A stretch of DNA of 64,000 bases from Fischerella sp. JS2 (GTDB taxonomy: Bacteria; Cyanobacteriota; Cyanobacteriia; Cyanobacteriales; Nostocaceae). Shown here in pieces: positions 1 through 9,380 of the stretch. The stretch lies in contig NZ_CP135918.1 of the NCBI RefSeq assembly GCF_032393985.1, forward strand, positions 6,139,724 to 6,203,723. The letters run 5' to 3'. The notes below the pieces were generated by a model. It ran no database searches. It was not told where the DNA came from and was given only the letters and a program-made list of their open reading frames with translations. A program made the position numbers and the translations under genes. The first letter of the stretch is position 1, and the number at the start of each line of letters is the position of its first letter.

Positions 1-691
1 GCGGTTGGTTAAAGTCTTTACGAAGTCGCTCGACGGCAAGAGCAATGTGGTGAGTGTAGCCACCTAGAACTGCAATCTGACGGAGCCGACTTCCTTGCTC
101 TCCGATCAGGAGTCGGTAAATGATTTCCCGCTTAATCAGTGGTGCGAGAACATGAGCTTCAGCAGGGGAATCTAGAAGCCTGACGAGCCGCACCACAGCA
201 TCCAATAGATTTGCATCCAACGAACTTACGTCAATCGCTTTCACATCAGCACGGTTACGTGATGAGGGATACCCTGCCTCGATCATGACTGAACCGACCA
301 GGGTGGGGTCAAGATCGAGGCGAAGGCTAAGGAACGGTTGCGCCTTGGACGCTTGGAGAATTTGACTGACAATCGGCAGTTCGACCGTAGCAAGCAGATA
401 ATGCAAAGGGTCATACTGATAGCGATCGCTGCCCAGAAGCACTTCTTTGCTGCCTTGAGCAATCACACAAAAGGCAGGGACAGAGACACTATGAAGGCAT
501 TCCGCAGGCGAGGAGGTGCGGTTGAAGTGCAATCCTTTGAGCGGCTCAATCGTCCCATCATCACGGATAGCCCGTGCAATCCGCTCTTTCAGTTCGTCTC
601 TGTTGGCTTGCGCTCTGTCTGCCTGGCGCTTTGCCTGCTGGTCGTTCATCAAATCCCTATCAGACGTTTCACTCGTTTTTGCAGCGTTCAT
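1..691 (-). CDS. AraC-family transcriptional regulator, N-terminal part (cut by window edge)
   Basis: The frame opens at ATG 691 and stays open to the left window edge, giving about 230 residues; the 3' end is missing. Residues about 45-195 look like the AraC_N ligand-sensing domain found in YqhC-like regulators, with stretches such as FCVIAQGSKEVLLG and LLATVELPIVSQ. The last residues (HHIALAVERLRKDFNQP) match the start of the AraC helix-turn-helix domain. The gene is divergent from the cupin/SDR/ADH/AKR genes and is the obvious candidate to control them. AraC_N regulators commonly sit beside aldehyde-reducing enzymes (known of the family), so an aldehyde or quinone signal is plausible, but this is inference. 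It contains a HIP1 octamer near 422, which suggests long residence in a cyanobacterial genome. Confidence 0.88.
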   Translation of the reverse strand, partial: MNAAKTSETSDRDLMNDQQAKRQADRAQANRDELKERIARAIRDDGTIEPLKGLHFNRTSSPAECLHSVSVPAFCVIAQGSKEVLLGSDRYQYDPLHYLLATVELPIVSQILQASKAQPFLSLRLDLDPTLVGSVMIEAGYPSSRNRADVKAIDVSSLDANLLDAVVRLVRLLDSPAEAHVLAPLIKREIIYRLLIGEQGSRLRQIAVLGGYTHHIALAVERLRKDFNQP

Positions 692-993
692 TTCTAAGTT
701 TTGCAGGATTGTACAACTATCTTAGACGATTGTTCTATTGCTTGCCCTCTAGGATTCCTAGAATAAAACTAAAGCAATGAAAAACGATTCCGGCTTCTGA
801 TAAGCGTCTGGACTTTTATTCAAGAAAAAACTCAGTTTTGACAGGCAAGAGACTCGCCTACTGACAACCAAAACGGTATCAAGGCTAACCTTGCTGCTTA
901 AAAAATTTCCATCTCTACCTATAGGCGATCAGTGTCCAATCGCAGAGATTGGGCTAGCAATTATGCAGGGCATCAAGTGAAGGAATTAAAAAA
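692..993. other. divergent intergenic region between regulator and cupin gene
   Basis: This 302-bp space separates the AraC-type regulator from the divergent cupin gene and must hold both promoters. It contains one perfect 15-bp palindrome (748-762) and is otherwise AT-rich. A Shine-Dalgarno-like AAGGA lies just upstream of the cupin ATG. Short open frames crossing it have no recognisable protein content. Confidence 0.5.
748..762. promoter_or_regulatory. candidate operator palindrome (TCTAGGA-T-TCCTAGA)
   Basis: A perfect 7-1-7 inverted repeat lies 57 bp upstream of the regulator's start codon, in the divergent promoter space. Its position suits an autoregulatory or shared operator. AraC proteins more often bind direct repeats, so the assignment is tentative. 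Confidence 0.35.
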
Positions 994-1389
994 ATGGACA
1001 TCAAAAGAAGTGGCTCACAGCCTTCCACCAAAGGATCGGCTGAGTATTTTACCGGCACCGTTCGCATTGACCCTCTGTTCGAGGCACCCGATCCAGCACG
1101 CACGTCTGGAGCCAGTGTTACATTCGAGCCGGGCGCTCGGACAGCATGGCACACCCACCCGTTGGGCCAGACCCTAATCGTGACTGCTGGCTGCGGTCTT
1201 GCACAACGCTGGGGTGGTGCGATCGAGCAAATTCGGCCGGGGGACGTGATCTGGTTCTCGCCCGGTGAGAAGCATTGGCACGGCGCTACAGCAACTACGG
1301 CCATGACGCACATTGCCATTCAGGAGGCACTCGACGGCAAGCCCGTGGACTGGCTGGAAAAGGTCAGCGACGACCAATATCGCCAGTGA
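994..1389 (+). CDS. cupin-domain protein (small carboxymuconolactone-decarboxylase/mandelonitrile-lyase-like cupin)
   Basis: This 131-residue protein is a single cupin barrel. Cupin motif 1 is seen as [14 protein letters not shown] (residues 47-60), with His53 and His55 and Gln59 in the position often held by Glu. Motif 2 is [16 protein letters not shown] (82-97), with His94 and His96; together they would form a metal site. Close relatives are annotated as cupins linked to carboxymuconolactone decarboxylases or as (R)-mandelonitrile-lyase-type cupins, so no specific reaction can be assigned. The ATG is preceded by AAGGA about 9 bases upstream. It is the first gene of the plus-strand set facing the AraC-type regulator and is G+C-richer than the window average. 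Confidence 0.85.
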   Translation: MDIKRSGSQPSTKGSAEYFTGTVRIDPLFEAPDPARTSGASVTFEPGARTAWHTHPLGQTLIVTAGCGLAQRWGGAIEQIRPGDVIWFSPGEKHWHGATATTAMTHIAIQEALDGKPVDWLEKVSDDQYRQ

Positions 1390-1499
1390 TCTGCGTATCT
1401 GAAATTTTTGGGAGTCGAGATGCACATCCTTAGCTCAATTACACGGCAATAAATTGTAGAAATCAAGGCTTCCCGAATAAGCAACGCAAGGAGTAAAAA

Positions 1500-2270
1500 A
1501 TGGCAATGAACGAGAAGGGAAATTATACAGAAAAGGTTGCGTTTGTGACCGGAGCAGCGAACGGCATCGGTCGAGCTACAGCGCTGGCGTTTGCACGTGA
1601 AGGCGCTAATGTGGTGGTCGCTGACATTTTAGAACAGGGCAATCAAGAAACGGCCCATATGATCGAGGAACTCGGCGGGCGGGCGCTCGTCGTTAGGTGC
1701 GACGTGACGCGGGCCGAGAACGTGAAGGCGGCTCTGGACAAGACTATCGAGACCTTCGGGCGGCTGGACTTTGCATTCAACAACGCTGGTGTGGAGCAGA
1801 AGAAGGCAGTAACAGCGGAAATCGAAGAGGAAGAGTGGGATCGGATCGTAGACACCGACCTGCGCGGCGTTTTTCTGTGCATGAAGTATGAAATCCCCCT
1901 GATGCTCAAGCAAGGCAGCGGCGCAATCGTGAACACATCATCGGGTGCCGGCGTCATAGGCATCAAGGGCGGAGCCGCATATACCGCCGCAAAACACGGC
2001 GTGATCGGACTCACCAAGTCGGCGGCTCTCGACTACGCCTCGCAGAACATCCGCGTCAACGCCGTTGCCCCCGGTTACATTGACACACCGATGATGGATC
2101 GCTTCACTGGCGGCACTGCTGAAGGACGCGAACAGGTAATCGCACAGGAGCCGATCGGACGGATGGGCCAGCCCGAAGAAATAGCCAATGCCGTTGTCTG
2201 GCTGTGTTCGGACGCGGCTGCCTTCGTCGTCGGACACGCCCTGGTCGTCGATGGCGGTCAAACGGTGTAG
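1500..2270 (+). CDS. short-chain dehydrogenase/reductase (SDR), glucose-1-dehydrogenase-like
   Basis: This is a classical 256-residue SDR. It has the cofactor motif TGAANGIG (17-24), Asp41 at the end of beta-2 (suggesting NAD preference), NNAG (94-97), the catalytic Ser near 148 and YTAAK (Tyr161, Lys165). The C-terminus [12 protein letters not shown] is typical of the family. The substrate is unknown; relatives reduce or oxidise sugars, alcohols and ketones. An AAGGAG lies 6 bases before ATG 1500, while the Met at codon 3 is worse placed. The gene is strikingly G+C-rich with no HIP1 site, unlike the flanking cyanobacterial genes, so recent acquisition from a high-G+C bacterium is likely. A remnant of a different SDR gene follows directly. 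Confidence 0.92.
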   Translation: MAMNEKGNYTEKVAFVTGAANGIGRATALAFAREGANVVVADILEQGNQETAHMIEELGGRALVVRCDVTRAENVKAALDKTIETFGRLDFAFNNAGVEQKKAVTAEIEEEEWDRIVDTDLRGVFLCMKYEIPLMLKQGSGAIVNTSSGAGVIGIKGGAAYTAAKHGVIGLTKSAALDYASQNIRVNAVAPGYIDTPMMDRFTGGTAEGREQVIAQEPIGRMGQPEEIANAVVWLCSDAAAFVVGHALVVDGGQTV

Positions 2271-2277
2271 TGTGTTC

Positions 2278-2361
2278 GGGGCAGTCGCCTTCGCCATGAG
2301 CCAGCCGGAGGATGTGGATGTGAACGAGATTCTGTTCCGACCCACGAGCCAAGTGCCTTAA
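2278..2361 (+). pseudogene. orphan C-terminal remnant of a second SDR gene
   Basis: Directly after the SDR stop, in another frame, the sequence translates as GAVAFAMSQPEDVDVNEILF followed by RPTSQVP and a stop at 2359-2361. This is the characteristic C-terminal end of YdfG/clavaldehyde-type SDRs (AxAFAxxQPxDVDVNEIxxRPT). No start codon or upstream SDR body exists in this frame, so it is the tail of a lost gene. The intact SDR ends in a different, complete C-terminus and does not need this piece. A deletion or recombination between two SDR genes is the simplest explanation. Confidence 0.75.
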
Positions 2362-2418
2362 AGACTCGTAATTGACGAACAAAAGTAAGCATTAGTTTTT
2401 TACTTCGGAGATTGTTCA

Positions 2419-3456
2419 ATGAAAGCAACCGTTTACTATGCCCCTGGTGATGTCCGGGTTGAAAATGTTCCCGATCCCACAATTCAACAGCCCACAGATG
2501 CCATTGTCCGGATTACTCACGCCTGCATCTGCGGATCTGACCTGTGGTTCTATCGGGGTGAGGAAGAGTGGCAACCCGGTTGGCGAACAGGACACGAATG
2601 GATGGGAATTGTGGAAGAGGTTGGTTCTCTTGTTCGCACTCTGAAAAAAGGCGATCGCGTCCTCGCTCCCTTTGCGTTTTCCGATGGCACCTGTGAATTC
2701 TGCCACAAAGGAATTCAAACTTCTTGCGTACATGGTGGTTTTTGGGGAACCACAAACGATGGTGGACAAGCAGAAGCCATCCGTTCGCCCTTGGCCGATG
2801 GCACATTAGTCGTCATTCCCAAGGATGTTGAGAATGATGATGACCTCCTCACCGCCATTCTACCGCTTACCGATGTGATGTCTACCGGTCATCATGCTGC
2901 TGTCTCAGCAGGAGTCCGCACAGGCAGAACGGTTGCAGTCGTTGGTGATGGGGCAGTAGGTTTGTGTGGCGTGCTTGCTGCCAAACGTCTCGGTGCTGAA
3001 CGCATCATTATCCTGGGGCGGCACACATCGCGGCTGGAGATTGCACGACGGTTTGGTGCAACGGATGTTGTCAGCAGTCGAGGGGAAGAAGCGATCGCGG
3101 CGGTGAAAGAGATGACCCAAGGTGGTGCAGAGTCGGTACTGGAGTGTGTGGGCAACCAGTCTGCAATGGCAACAGCGATCGGCATTGCGCGTCCCGGTGG
3201 AGCGATCGGGTATGTCGGTGTGCCGCACGGCAGCGGCCAGAATTTCAATCTGAACCGTTTATTTATGAATAACATCACCTTGCGAGGCGGTGTTGCACCC
3301 GTCCGTGCTTACATTCCACAATTGTTAGCCGATACAGTGGCAGGCAAACTCAACGCCTCTGCTGTCCTCGATTTAACCGTCGATCTCGATGGTGTTCCCA
3401 GAGGGTACGCTGCAATGGATAGTCGGGAAGCAATCAAAGTCATGGTACGCCCTTAA
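2419..3456 (+). CDS. zinc-dependent alcohol dehydrogenase (MDR superfamily)
   Basis: A 345-residue medium-chain dehydrogenase. Catalytic zinc ligands are Cys38 (ICGSD) and His59-Glu60 (GHE). The structural-zinc lobe shows only three cysteines, CEFCHKGIQTSC (92-103), a pattern usual for this subfamily. The Rossmann motif GDGAVG lies near residue 176, followed by LGRH at the cofactor-binding turn. The enzyme should interconvert an alcohol and an aldehyde or ketone with NAD(P); the substrate is unknown. It starts at ATG 2419 after a weak GGAG. Two HIP1-type octamers are present, so it looks more adapted to the genome than the SDR before it. It is flanked on both sides by gene remnants. Confidence 0.92.
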   Translation: MKATVYYAPGDVRVENVPDPTIQQPTDAIVRITHACICGSDLWFYRGEEEWQPGWRTGHEWMGIVEEVGSLVRTLKKGDRVLAPFAFSDGTCEFCHKGIQTSCVHGGFWGTTNDGGQAEAIRSPLADGTLVVIPKDVENDDDLLTAILPLTDVMSTGHHAAVSAGVRTGRTVAVVGDGAVGLCGVLAAKRLGAERIIILGRHTSRLEIARRFGATDVVSSRGEEAIAAVKEMTQGGAESVLECVGNQSAMATAIGIARPGGAIGYVGVPHGSGQNFNLNRLFMNNITLRGGVAPVRAYIPQLLADTVAGKLNASAVLDLTVDLDGVPRGYAAMDSREAIKVMVRP

Positions 3457-3491
3457 AGAAGCTGACTCACCAACTCCGGCAGGAGAAAGTA

Positions 3492-3775
3492 ATGACGAAG
3501 ACTGAGGCAATCGCCATCAGCCCAAGATCTTTTGAGCAGGCATTTTTACACACCACGCAGCAGAAGTTTATTGAGACATCATAAGTCTCTGTGGCTCAAA
3601 TATCGGTGACATCGCCGAAACCCAGGAGATGCTCGACTTTTGCGGCAAGCACAACATCACTGCCGATGTCGAAGTCATCCCCATCCAGAAGGTCAACGAA
3701 GCCTACGAGCGACTGCTCAAGTCCGATGTGAAGTACCGCTTCTGTATCAATATAGCATCACTTAAATCTGAATAA
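3492..3775 (+). pseudogene. collapsed NAD(P)-dependent alcohol dehydrogenase (YahK/AdhC type)
   Basis: After AGGAGAAAGTA an ATG at 3492 opens MTKTEAIAISPRSF..., resembling the start of YahK-type dehydrogenases (MTKTxAxA), but stops at 3584. In another frame, from about 3584 to the stop at 3773-3775, the sequence reads [17 protein letters not shown], then [20 protein letters not shown] and DVKYRF. This is the conserved C-terminal end of that enzyme family. About 250 internal residues are missing, so this is a gene reduced to its two ends by an internal deletion. The C-terminal identification is firm; the N-terminal one is less sure because only a few residues match. Confidence 0.75.
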
Positions 3776-3785
3776 ACCTAGGTAA

Positions 3786-4811
<1,026 letters not shown>

Positions 4812-4934
4812 GCAGCAAAAAATATATTCTCTCGTTTACATTTTGGTCGCCGTAGCAGAGTACATACACAAGACAAACGACTGCTGCGGCAATACAATAC
4901 CGCCGACTGCATGGAAAAGGCCAGCAAGGAAGCT

Positions 4935-4952
4935 GAAGGGGCTAGCCCCTTC
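4935..4952. terminator. convergent-gene hairpin (GAAGGGGCT/AGCCCCTTC)
   Basis: A perfect 18-bp G+C-rich palindrome lies between the ends of the aldo/keto reductase and the convergent ligase gene. There is no strong T-run on either side, so termination may be weak. Position and symmetry fit a bidirectional terminator. Confidence 0.5.
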
Positions 4953-4989
4953 ATAATGAATATCATTATTGCTAAGCAAGTTAAAGTTA

Positions 4990-5733
4990 TTATGGACTAT
5001 ACAGTTTAGTATTTAATGCCAAAATTGCTTGCCACTCATCTTCAGAGAATGGTTGCACAGCAAACTGGATATCAAAGCAATCACTAGCAGTAGCAAGTAA
5101 AACTGCAATAATCTTGTCTATGCTCAAATTGTGCAGAATTTGCACTGAACTAAATGACTTAGCGCCAAATACTTTGGTAAATAAATCTATATCTGGTTGC
5201 AAACGCATTGAACCATGTTGCAAGATTGCCCCACCACGTCGCAACTGGGCGCTACCGATGAGTTTATAACCATCTTGTGTAATTAGATCTGCACTAGTAG
5301 CAGTACTGAAACAGTCTGGGTTGTGAATGTAACCCCGACCAGCGCTACCATAGTGTAAATCTATGCCAAGCTGCCGCCATCCTTGAATTAAAAACTCACA
5401 GATTTTTTGGTACGCCTCTATGCGACTACCACTGAGTCCAGATGTGACGACGGCGTAAGTTAAATCACCTTGGTGCAAAACTGCCCGTCCCCCAGTGGAA
5501 CGCCGTACCAAGTCTACTTTTTGACCTTGCCAAGTTAAATTCTGCCAGTGTTGAGGATATTTGTGTTGATGATAGCCAAGGGAAATAGTGACTGGCGACC
5601 AAGTGTAAAATCGCAAAGAAGGGGGATGCTGTCCCGATAAGTGCTGTTCTAATAACCAATGATCTATAGCCATCTGGATATTGCCAGAAGCTTCTAGTAA
5701 AGGAATTAGTCGCCAAATCTGGTTGCTATGCAT
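4990..5733 (-). CDS. lipoate-protein ligase A family protein
   Basis: A 247-residue member of the BPL/LPL catalytic family. The lipoate-binding signature RRSTGGRAVLH lies at 77-87. The conserved lysine that contacts the acyl-adenylate is Lys157 in GYKLIGSAQ. The family joins lipoate or octanoate to lipoyl domains of 2-oxoacid dehydrogenases and the glycine cleavage H protein. The usual C-terminal accessory domain of E. coli LplA is absent, as in many cyanobacterial and LipL/LipM-like proteins, so ligase and octanoyl-transferase activities cannot be separated from sequence. It ends convergently with the aldo/keto reductase and lies 27 bp downstream of the YbjN gene on the same strand. Confidence 0.88.
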   Translation of the reverse strand: MHSNQIWRLIPLLEASGNIQMAIDHWLLEQHLSGQHPPSLRFYTWSPVTISLGYHQHKYPQHWQNLTWQGQKVDLVRRSTGGRAVLHQGDLTYAVVTSGLSGSRIEAYQKICEFLIQGWRQLGIDLHYGSAGRGYIHNPDCFSTATSADLITQDGYKLIGSAQLRRGGAILQHGSMRLQPDIDLFTKVFGAKSFSSVQILHNLSIDKIIAVLLATASDCFDIQFAVQPFSEDEWQAILALNTKLYSP

Positions 5734-5760
5734 TTATACAGCAAATCCCCACAAAATTAC

Positions 5761-6249
5761 TTATGCTATACCAAATTCTGAGTGTAAAGTTTCGTCGTTA
5801 TTATCGGCGATTGTTGCCACAACTGTTATCAGGCGTGAGACTTCGCTAGCAGACAACTCTGCTAAGGTGCGCGTAGCTAGTACAACTACTTGATTTTCAA
5901 TAATGCCAAAACGAGATTCAAAAGTGCTAGAGCAGTTCATCTCTAATAATTGTCGCATTAGTTTAGGTTCATCTTTAGCAGGTAACTTTAGTACTGGAGA
6001 CCACACTGTGATCGTATCTTCATCTGTTGTGCCTGTAAGCTGGACAAAAACTTCTACACTGCCATAAGTAAATTTCCAGAGGTAATTACCCTCTGGAGAC
6101 TGGCTAACCATAGCACTGTCATTTTGTTCCAGAGAATCAATCACGTTTTCAATCACTTCTACATGGTTGATAGTTGCGGTATCTGTCACCAGTTCATTGA
6201 TCAGTTCTTCAGTAGCGATCGCTTCCGGTTTTGGTTGGTAAGTTGCCAT
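5761..6249 (-). CDS. YbjN domain-containing protein
   Basis: A 162-residue soluble protein with the YbjN fold (seen in type III secretion chaperone-like proteins). The middle part includes GNYLWKFTYGSVEVFVQLTG and the C-terminal helix region VVVLATRTLAELSASEVSRL. Such proteins are common in cyanobacteria; their biochemical role is not settled, though E. coli YbjN is linked to stress and motility. The start is well supported by GAGGAG about 9 bases before the ATG. The N-terminus is an acidic helix-rich extension before the domain. It probably forms a two-gene unit with the ligase gene downstream. Confidence 0.82.
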   Translation of the reverse strand: MATYQPKPEAIATEELINELVTDTATINHVEVIENVIDSLEQNDSAMVSQSPEGNYLWKFTYGSVEVFVQLTGTTDEDTITVWSPVLKLPAKDEPKLMRQLLEMNCSSTFESRFGIIENQVVVLATRTLAELSASEVSRLITVVATIADNNDETLHSEFGIA

Positions 6250-6420
6250 ACAGTTTTCTCCTCAAGTTTATGACTCACCCACCCCTACTTTATACCTTGG
6301 CAGCACAGAGGATAGAAAATTTACCCCACCCTTCCCTAAACAGCAGAACTTTTCCGCAGACTGATGCTAATTAGCACTATTAGGTCTAATCTAGTACAAG
6401 CGAACTATTTAGATGAGTGA

Positions 6421-7863
6421 ATGTCTGACTTAATTTTGTTTTGGCATCGTCGCGATTTACGCATTTCTGATAATACTGGACTTGCCACCGCACGACAACG
6501 TAGTGCAAAAGTTGTCGGTGTATTTTGCCTTGATCCAAATATTCTAGAACGGGATGATGTCGCACCTGTGCGAGTGACTTACATGGTTGGTTGTTTGCAA
6601 GCACTACAACAACGATATGCACAAGCTGGTAGCCAGTTATTGATACTCCACGCTGATCCGACACAAGCAATTCCAGCGCTAGCAGCAGCATTAGATGCAA
6701 AGGCTGTGTTCTGGAATTGGGATGTGGAACCCTACTCTCAAGAACGCGATCGCACCATAATATCTGCACTCAAAGAAAAAGGTATTGAGTTCCTGGAAAA
6801 CAACTGGGATCAGATTTTGCACGCACCAGAAGATATTCGTACTGGTTCCAATCAACCCTACACTGTTTACACACCTTTTTGGAAAAATTGGATTAGCAAA
6901 CCAAAGGCAGAACCACTAGAAACTCTAGAAAATGCTGAGGGTTTAACAGAAAAAGAAACAGAAATTGCCAAAAGTGTTGGAGCTATTGCACTACCCTCAG
7001 CTAAAGATTTAGGATTCGTCTGGGATGGAGAATTGATTATTGCCCCAGGAGAAGAAGCAGCACAAGAACGCTTAGAAGAATTTTGTGATCGCGCTATTAA
7101 CGAATATCAAGAACAGCGAAATTTCCCAGCAGTTGACGGTACATCTCGCTTGAGTGCAGCATTAAAATTTGGTGCGATCGGCATTCGCAAAGTTTGGCAA
7201 GCTACACAAGAAGCTTGCCAAAACAGTCGCAGCGAAGAAACACAAACCAATATCCGCGCTTGGCAACAGGAATTAGCATGGCGGGAATTTTATCAACACG
7301 CTATGTATAATTTTCCCGAATTAGCAGAAGGTGCTTACCGCGAAGCCTTCAAAAATTTTCCTTGGGAGATTAACCAAGAATATTTCCAAGCTTGGTGTGA
7401 GGGTAGAACTGGTTATCCTATCGTTGATGCAGCGATGCGTCAGATGAATGAAATTGGCTGGATGCACAACCGTTGTCGGATGATTGTTGCCAATTTCTTG
7501 ACTAAAGATTTGCTCATTAATCCCCAAATGGGGGAAAAATACTTCATGCAGAAACTAATTGATGGTGATTTATCTGCAAATAATGGCGGTTGGCAATGGA
7601 GTGCTTCTAGTGGCATGGACCCTAAGCCAGTACGTATTTTTAACCCGGCTAGTCAAGCACAAAAGTTTGATCCAGAAGGTGAATACATTCGGCAATGGGT
7701 TCCTGAGTTGCGTTCGTTTGATACCGAGTATTTAGTTACTGGTAAAATTACGCCTTTAGAACGTCAGGCTGTTGATTATCCTGTTCCAATTGTGGATCAT
7801 AAACTACAGCAAAAGATGTTTAAAGAACGTTACCAACAGCAAAAAGTTCAGCCTTTAGGATAA
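6421..7863 (+). CDS. phr: deoxyribodipyrimidine photolyase (class I CPD photolyase)
   Basis: A 480-residue photolyase that uses blue light to split cyclobutane pyrimidine dimers. The N-terminal antenna domain starts with [14 protein letters not shown] (8-21). The FAD domain contains [14 protein letters not shown] (about 240-253), [13 protein letters not shown] (about 278-290) and [20 protein letters not shown] (about 385-404). The length matches the 484-residue Synechococcus enzyme, which carries 8-HDF as antenna; the same antenna is likely but not proven here. The ATG at 6421 is preceded by GATGAG. It stands alone on the plus strand, divergent from the YbjN gene and convergent with the flippase gene across a hairpin. 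Confidence 0.96.
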   Translation: MSDLILFWHRRDLRISDNTGLATARQRSAKVVGVFCLDPNILERDDVAPVRVTYMVGCLQALQQRYAQAGSQLLILHADPTQAIPALAAALDAKAVFWNWDVEPYSQERDRTIISALKEKGIEFLENNWDQILHAPEDIRTGSNQPYTVYTPFWKNWISKPKAEPLETLENAEGLTEKETEIAKSVGAIALPSAKDLGFVWDGELIIAPGEEAAQERLEEFCDRAINEYQEQRNFPAVDGTSRLSAALKFGAIGIRKVWQATQEACQNSRSEETQTNIRAWQQELAWREFYQHAMYNFPELAEGAYREAFKNFPWEINQEYFQAWCEGRTGYPIVDAAMRQMNEIGWMHNRCRMIVANFLTKDLLINPQMGEKYFMQKLIDGDLSANNGGWQWSASSGMDPKPVRIFNPASQAQKFDPEGEYIRQWVPELRSFDTEYLVTGKITPLERQAVDYPVPIVDHKLQQKMFKERYQQQKVQPLG

Positions 7864-7887
7864 ATATTGTTAGACTAAACTAATCAC

Positions 7888-7910
7888 TGCCCGCTAGTAA
7901 ACTGCGGGCA
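7888..7910. terminator. hairpin between convergent phr and flippase genes
   Basis: TGCCCGC and GCGGGCA form a perfect 7-bp stem around a 9-base loop, 25 bp after the phr stop and 50 bp from the flippase stop. No long T-run follows, so it is called on position and stem strength. Confidence 0.5.
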
Positions 7911-7959
7911 TGTAACCAAATAAATTTGGGCTTGCAGGCGATCGCATCAGAATTCTTAT

Positions 7960-9300
7960 TTAGAATAATGATTGAATTGGCAGACCAAATCCCCAAGAAT
8001 TCCTAATTATTAAAAATAAAGCTAGTACACCGAGAAAAAAAGCAGTAGTTTGCATATCTTGAATAAAACAAGAAAGTTTTTCCCGCCAGAGTCCATATAG
8101 ATTAACTACATATAAAGGTAAATCACTAAATGCAATAACAATAATTGCTCCTAATACGCTGAAGCTTTGATATGCTAAAGGTACACCCAAAGCTATGATG
8201 CCGAATCTCGCAAAATTACTCTGGGCTGAATACAGGGGCTTCCCAATAGCTAACAAAGCAGGACTACTAGTATAAAATAGTAAAGAAAACCAAATGCCAC
8301 TACATAAAACAGGCATCATCCAAGTAGCTGTTGCGTATCTTCGGTCATATAAAAATGCAACTACTAAATCTCCAATAGTTATTAACGTTGCCAATATAAT
8401 TGCAGACCCTAATAGAATTAATCGCCGTTGAGGCAGAATTTTTTGCCGCAAAGTAGCCCTTGGTAAGTGAGATTGTTGGGAGATTGCAGGAAAAATAACT
8501 CTAAAGCTAAGTTGTCTGATTACATCTCGAGGAATACTGGCTAGAGTATACGCTACTGTGTATATACCTAAGATTTCAAATGATAATAACTTAGCCAAAA
8601 CAAGGCGGTCAGTTTGTTCAGCAGCAAACATTAATGTTGATGCGATAAACATCCACTTACTAAAAGAAAGAATTTCTTTAACTGCTTTTGGTTCCCATGC
8701 AAAACGATTAGAATAATTCGGAATTAACCAATAGCTACTAATCAATTTATATATTCCTGAAATTACTATTGCAATTCCCAAAGACCAGACAGTTGGATAT
8801 AACCAAACTAAGCCTATAAGCGTAGAGAAATAACATGCCTGAAAAAGAAGCTCATAAATAGAAAGTTTACCCAGTTTCATCTGACGATGCAGAGTATGTA
8901 AACTGGTAGAGTTAAAGCCTTCAATAAATGAAGTAAATACAACAATCGGAATTAACCATAGTAAACGTTGGTCGTTGTAAAAATGGGCTATTGGAAACGC
9001 AAGAATTAGACCAAAAAACCAAATGACTGCACCACGAATTACTTGCAGAGTCCAAATAGTATTTAAAAAAGTAGGATCATCACCTCTTTTGCTATTAACT
9101 ATATTTTGTGCAACACCTATATCTGAAAAAAGTTCTAAACCCATCCTTAGGGTATTTACTAAAGCCATCAAACCAAAAAATTCTGGTTGTAGCAGGCGAG
9201 TCAAAATTAGATTATTGCCAAATCGTAGAATTTGAATACTTCCGAAACCAATAATAGTCCAGATTGCTCCACGAATGGCAAGTTTTTTTATAGAGGTCAT
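7960..9300 (-). CDS. polysaccharide flippase (Wzx/MATE-like, oligosaccharide translocase)
   Basis: A 446-residue integral membrane protein with about 12 hydrophobic segments. The beginning (ILRFGNNLILTRLLQPEFFG) is the signature region of Wzx/polysaccharide-biosynthesis exporters, which flip undecaprenyl-linked repeat units across the cytoplasmic membrane. It is the last gene of the long minus-strand polysaccharide locus, 80 bp after the GT4 gene. With the Wzy-like polymerase and Wzc-like kinase upstream it completes a Wzx/Wzy pathway. The exact substrate cannot be read from the sequence. Confidence 0.88.
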   Translation of the reverse strand: MTSIKKLAIRGAIWTIIGFGSIQILRFGNNLILTRLLQPEFFGLMALVNTLRMGLELFSDIGVAQNIVNSKRGDDPTFLNTIWTLQVIRGAVIWFFGLILAFPIAHFYNDQRLLWLIPIVVFTSFIEGFNSTSLHTLHRQMKLGKLSIYELLFQACYFSTLIGLVWLYPTVWSLGIAIVISGIYKLISSYWLIPNYSNRFAWEPKAVKEILSFSKWMFIASTLMFAAEQTDRLVLAKLLSFEILGIYTVAYTLASIPRDVIRQLSFRVIFPAISQQSHLPRATLRQKILPQRRLILLGSAIILATLITIGDLVVAFLYDRRYATATWMMPVLCSGIWFSLLFYTSSPALLAIGKPLYSAQSNFARFGIIALGVPLAYQSFSVLGAIIVIAFSDLPLYVVNLYGLWREKLSCFIQDMQTTAFFLGVLALFLIIRNSWGFGLPIQSLF

Positions 9301-9380
9301 ATTTTCAAAAGGAAATACACAAGTTGGAATATCTGTAAAAGCCCTACTCTAGGAGAAACTGCTGTGCGTACGTCCAGAGA

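Noticed and set aside
338-780. Plus-strand open frames of 60-120 codons opposite the first gene
   Set aside because: They lie antisense to the AraC-family gene, whose frame is continuous and recognisable; the plus frames have no family features.
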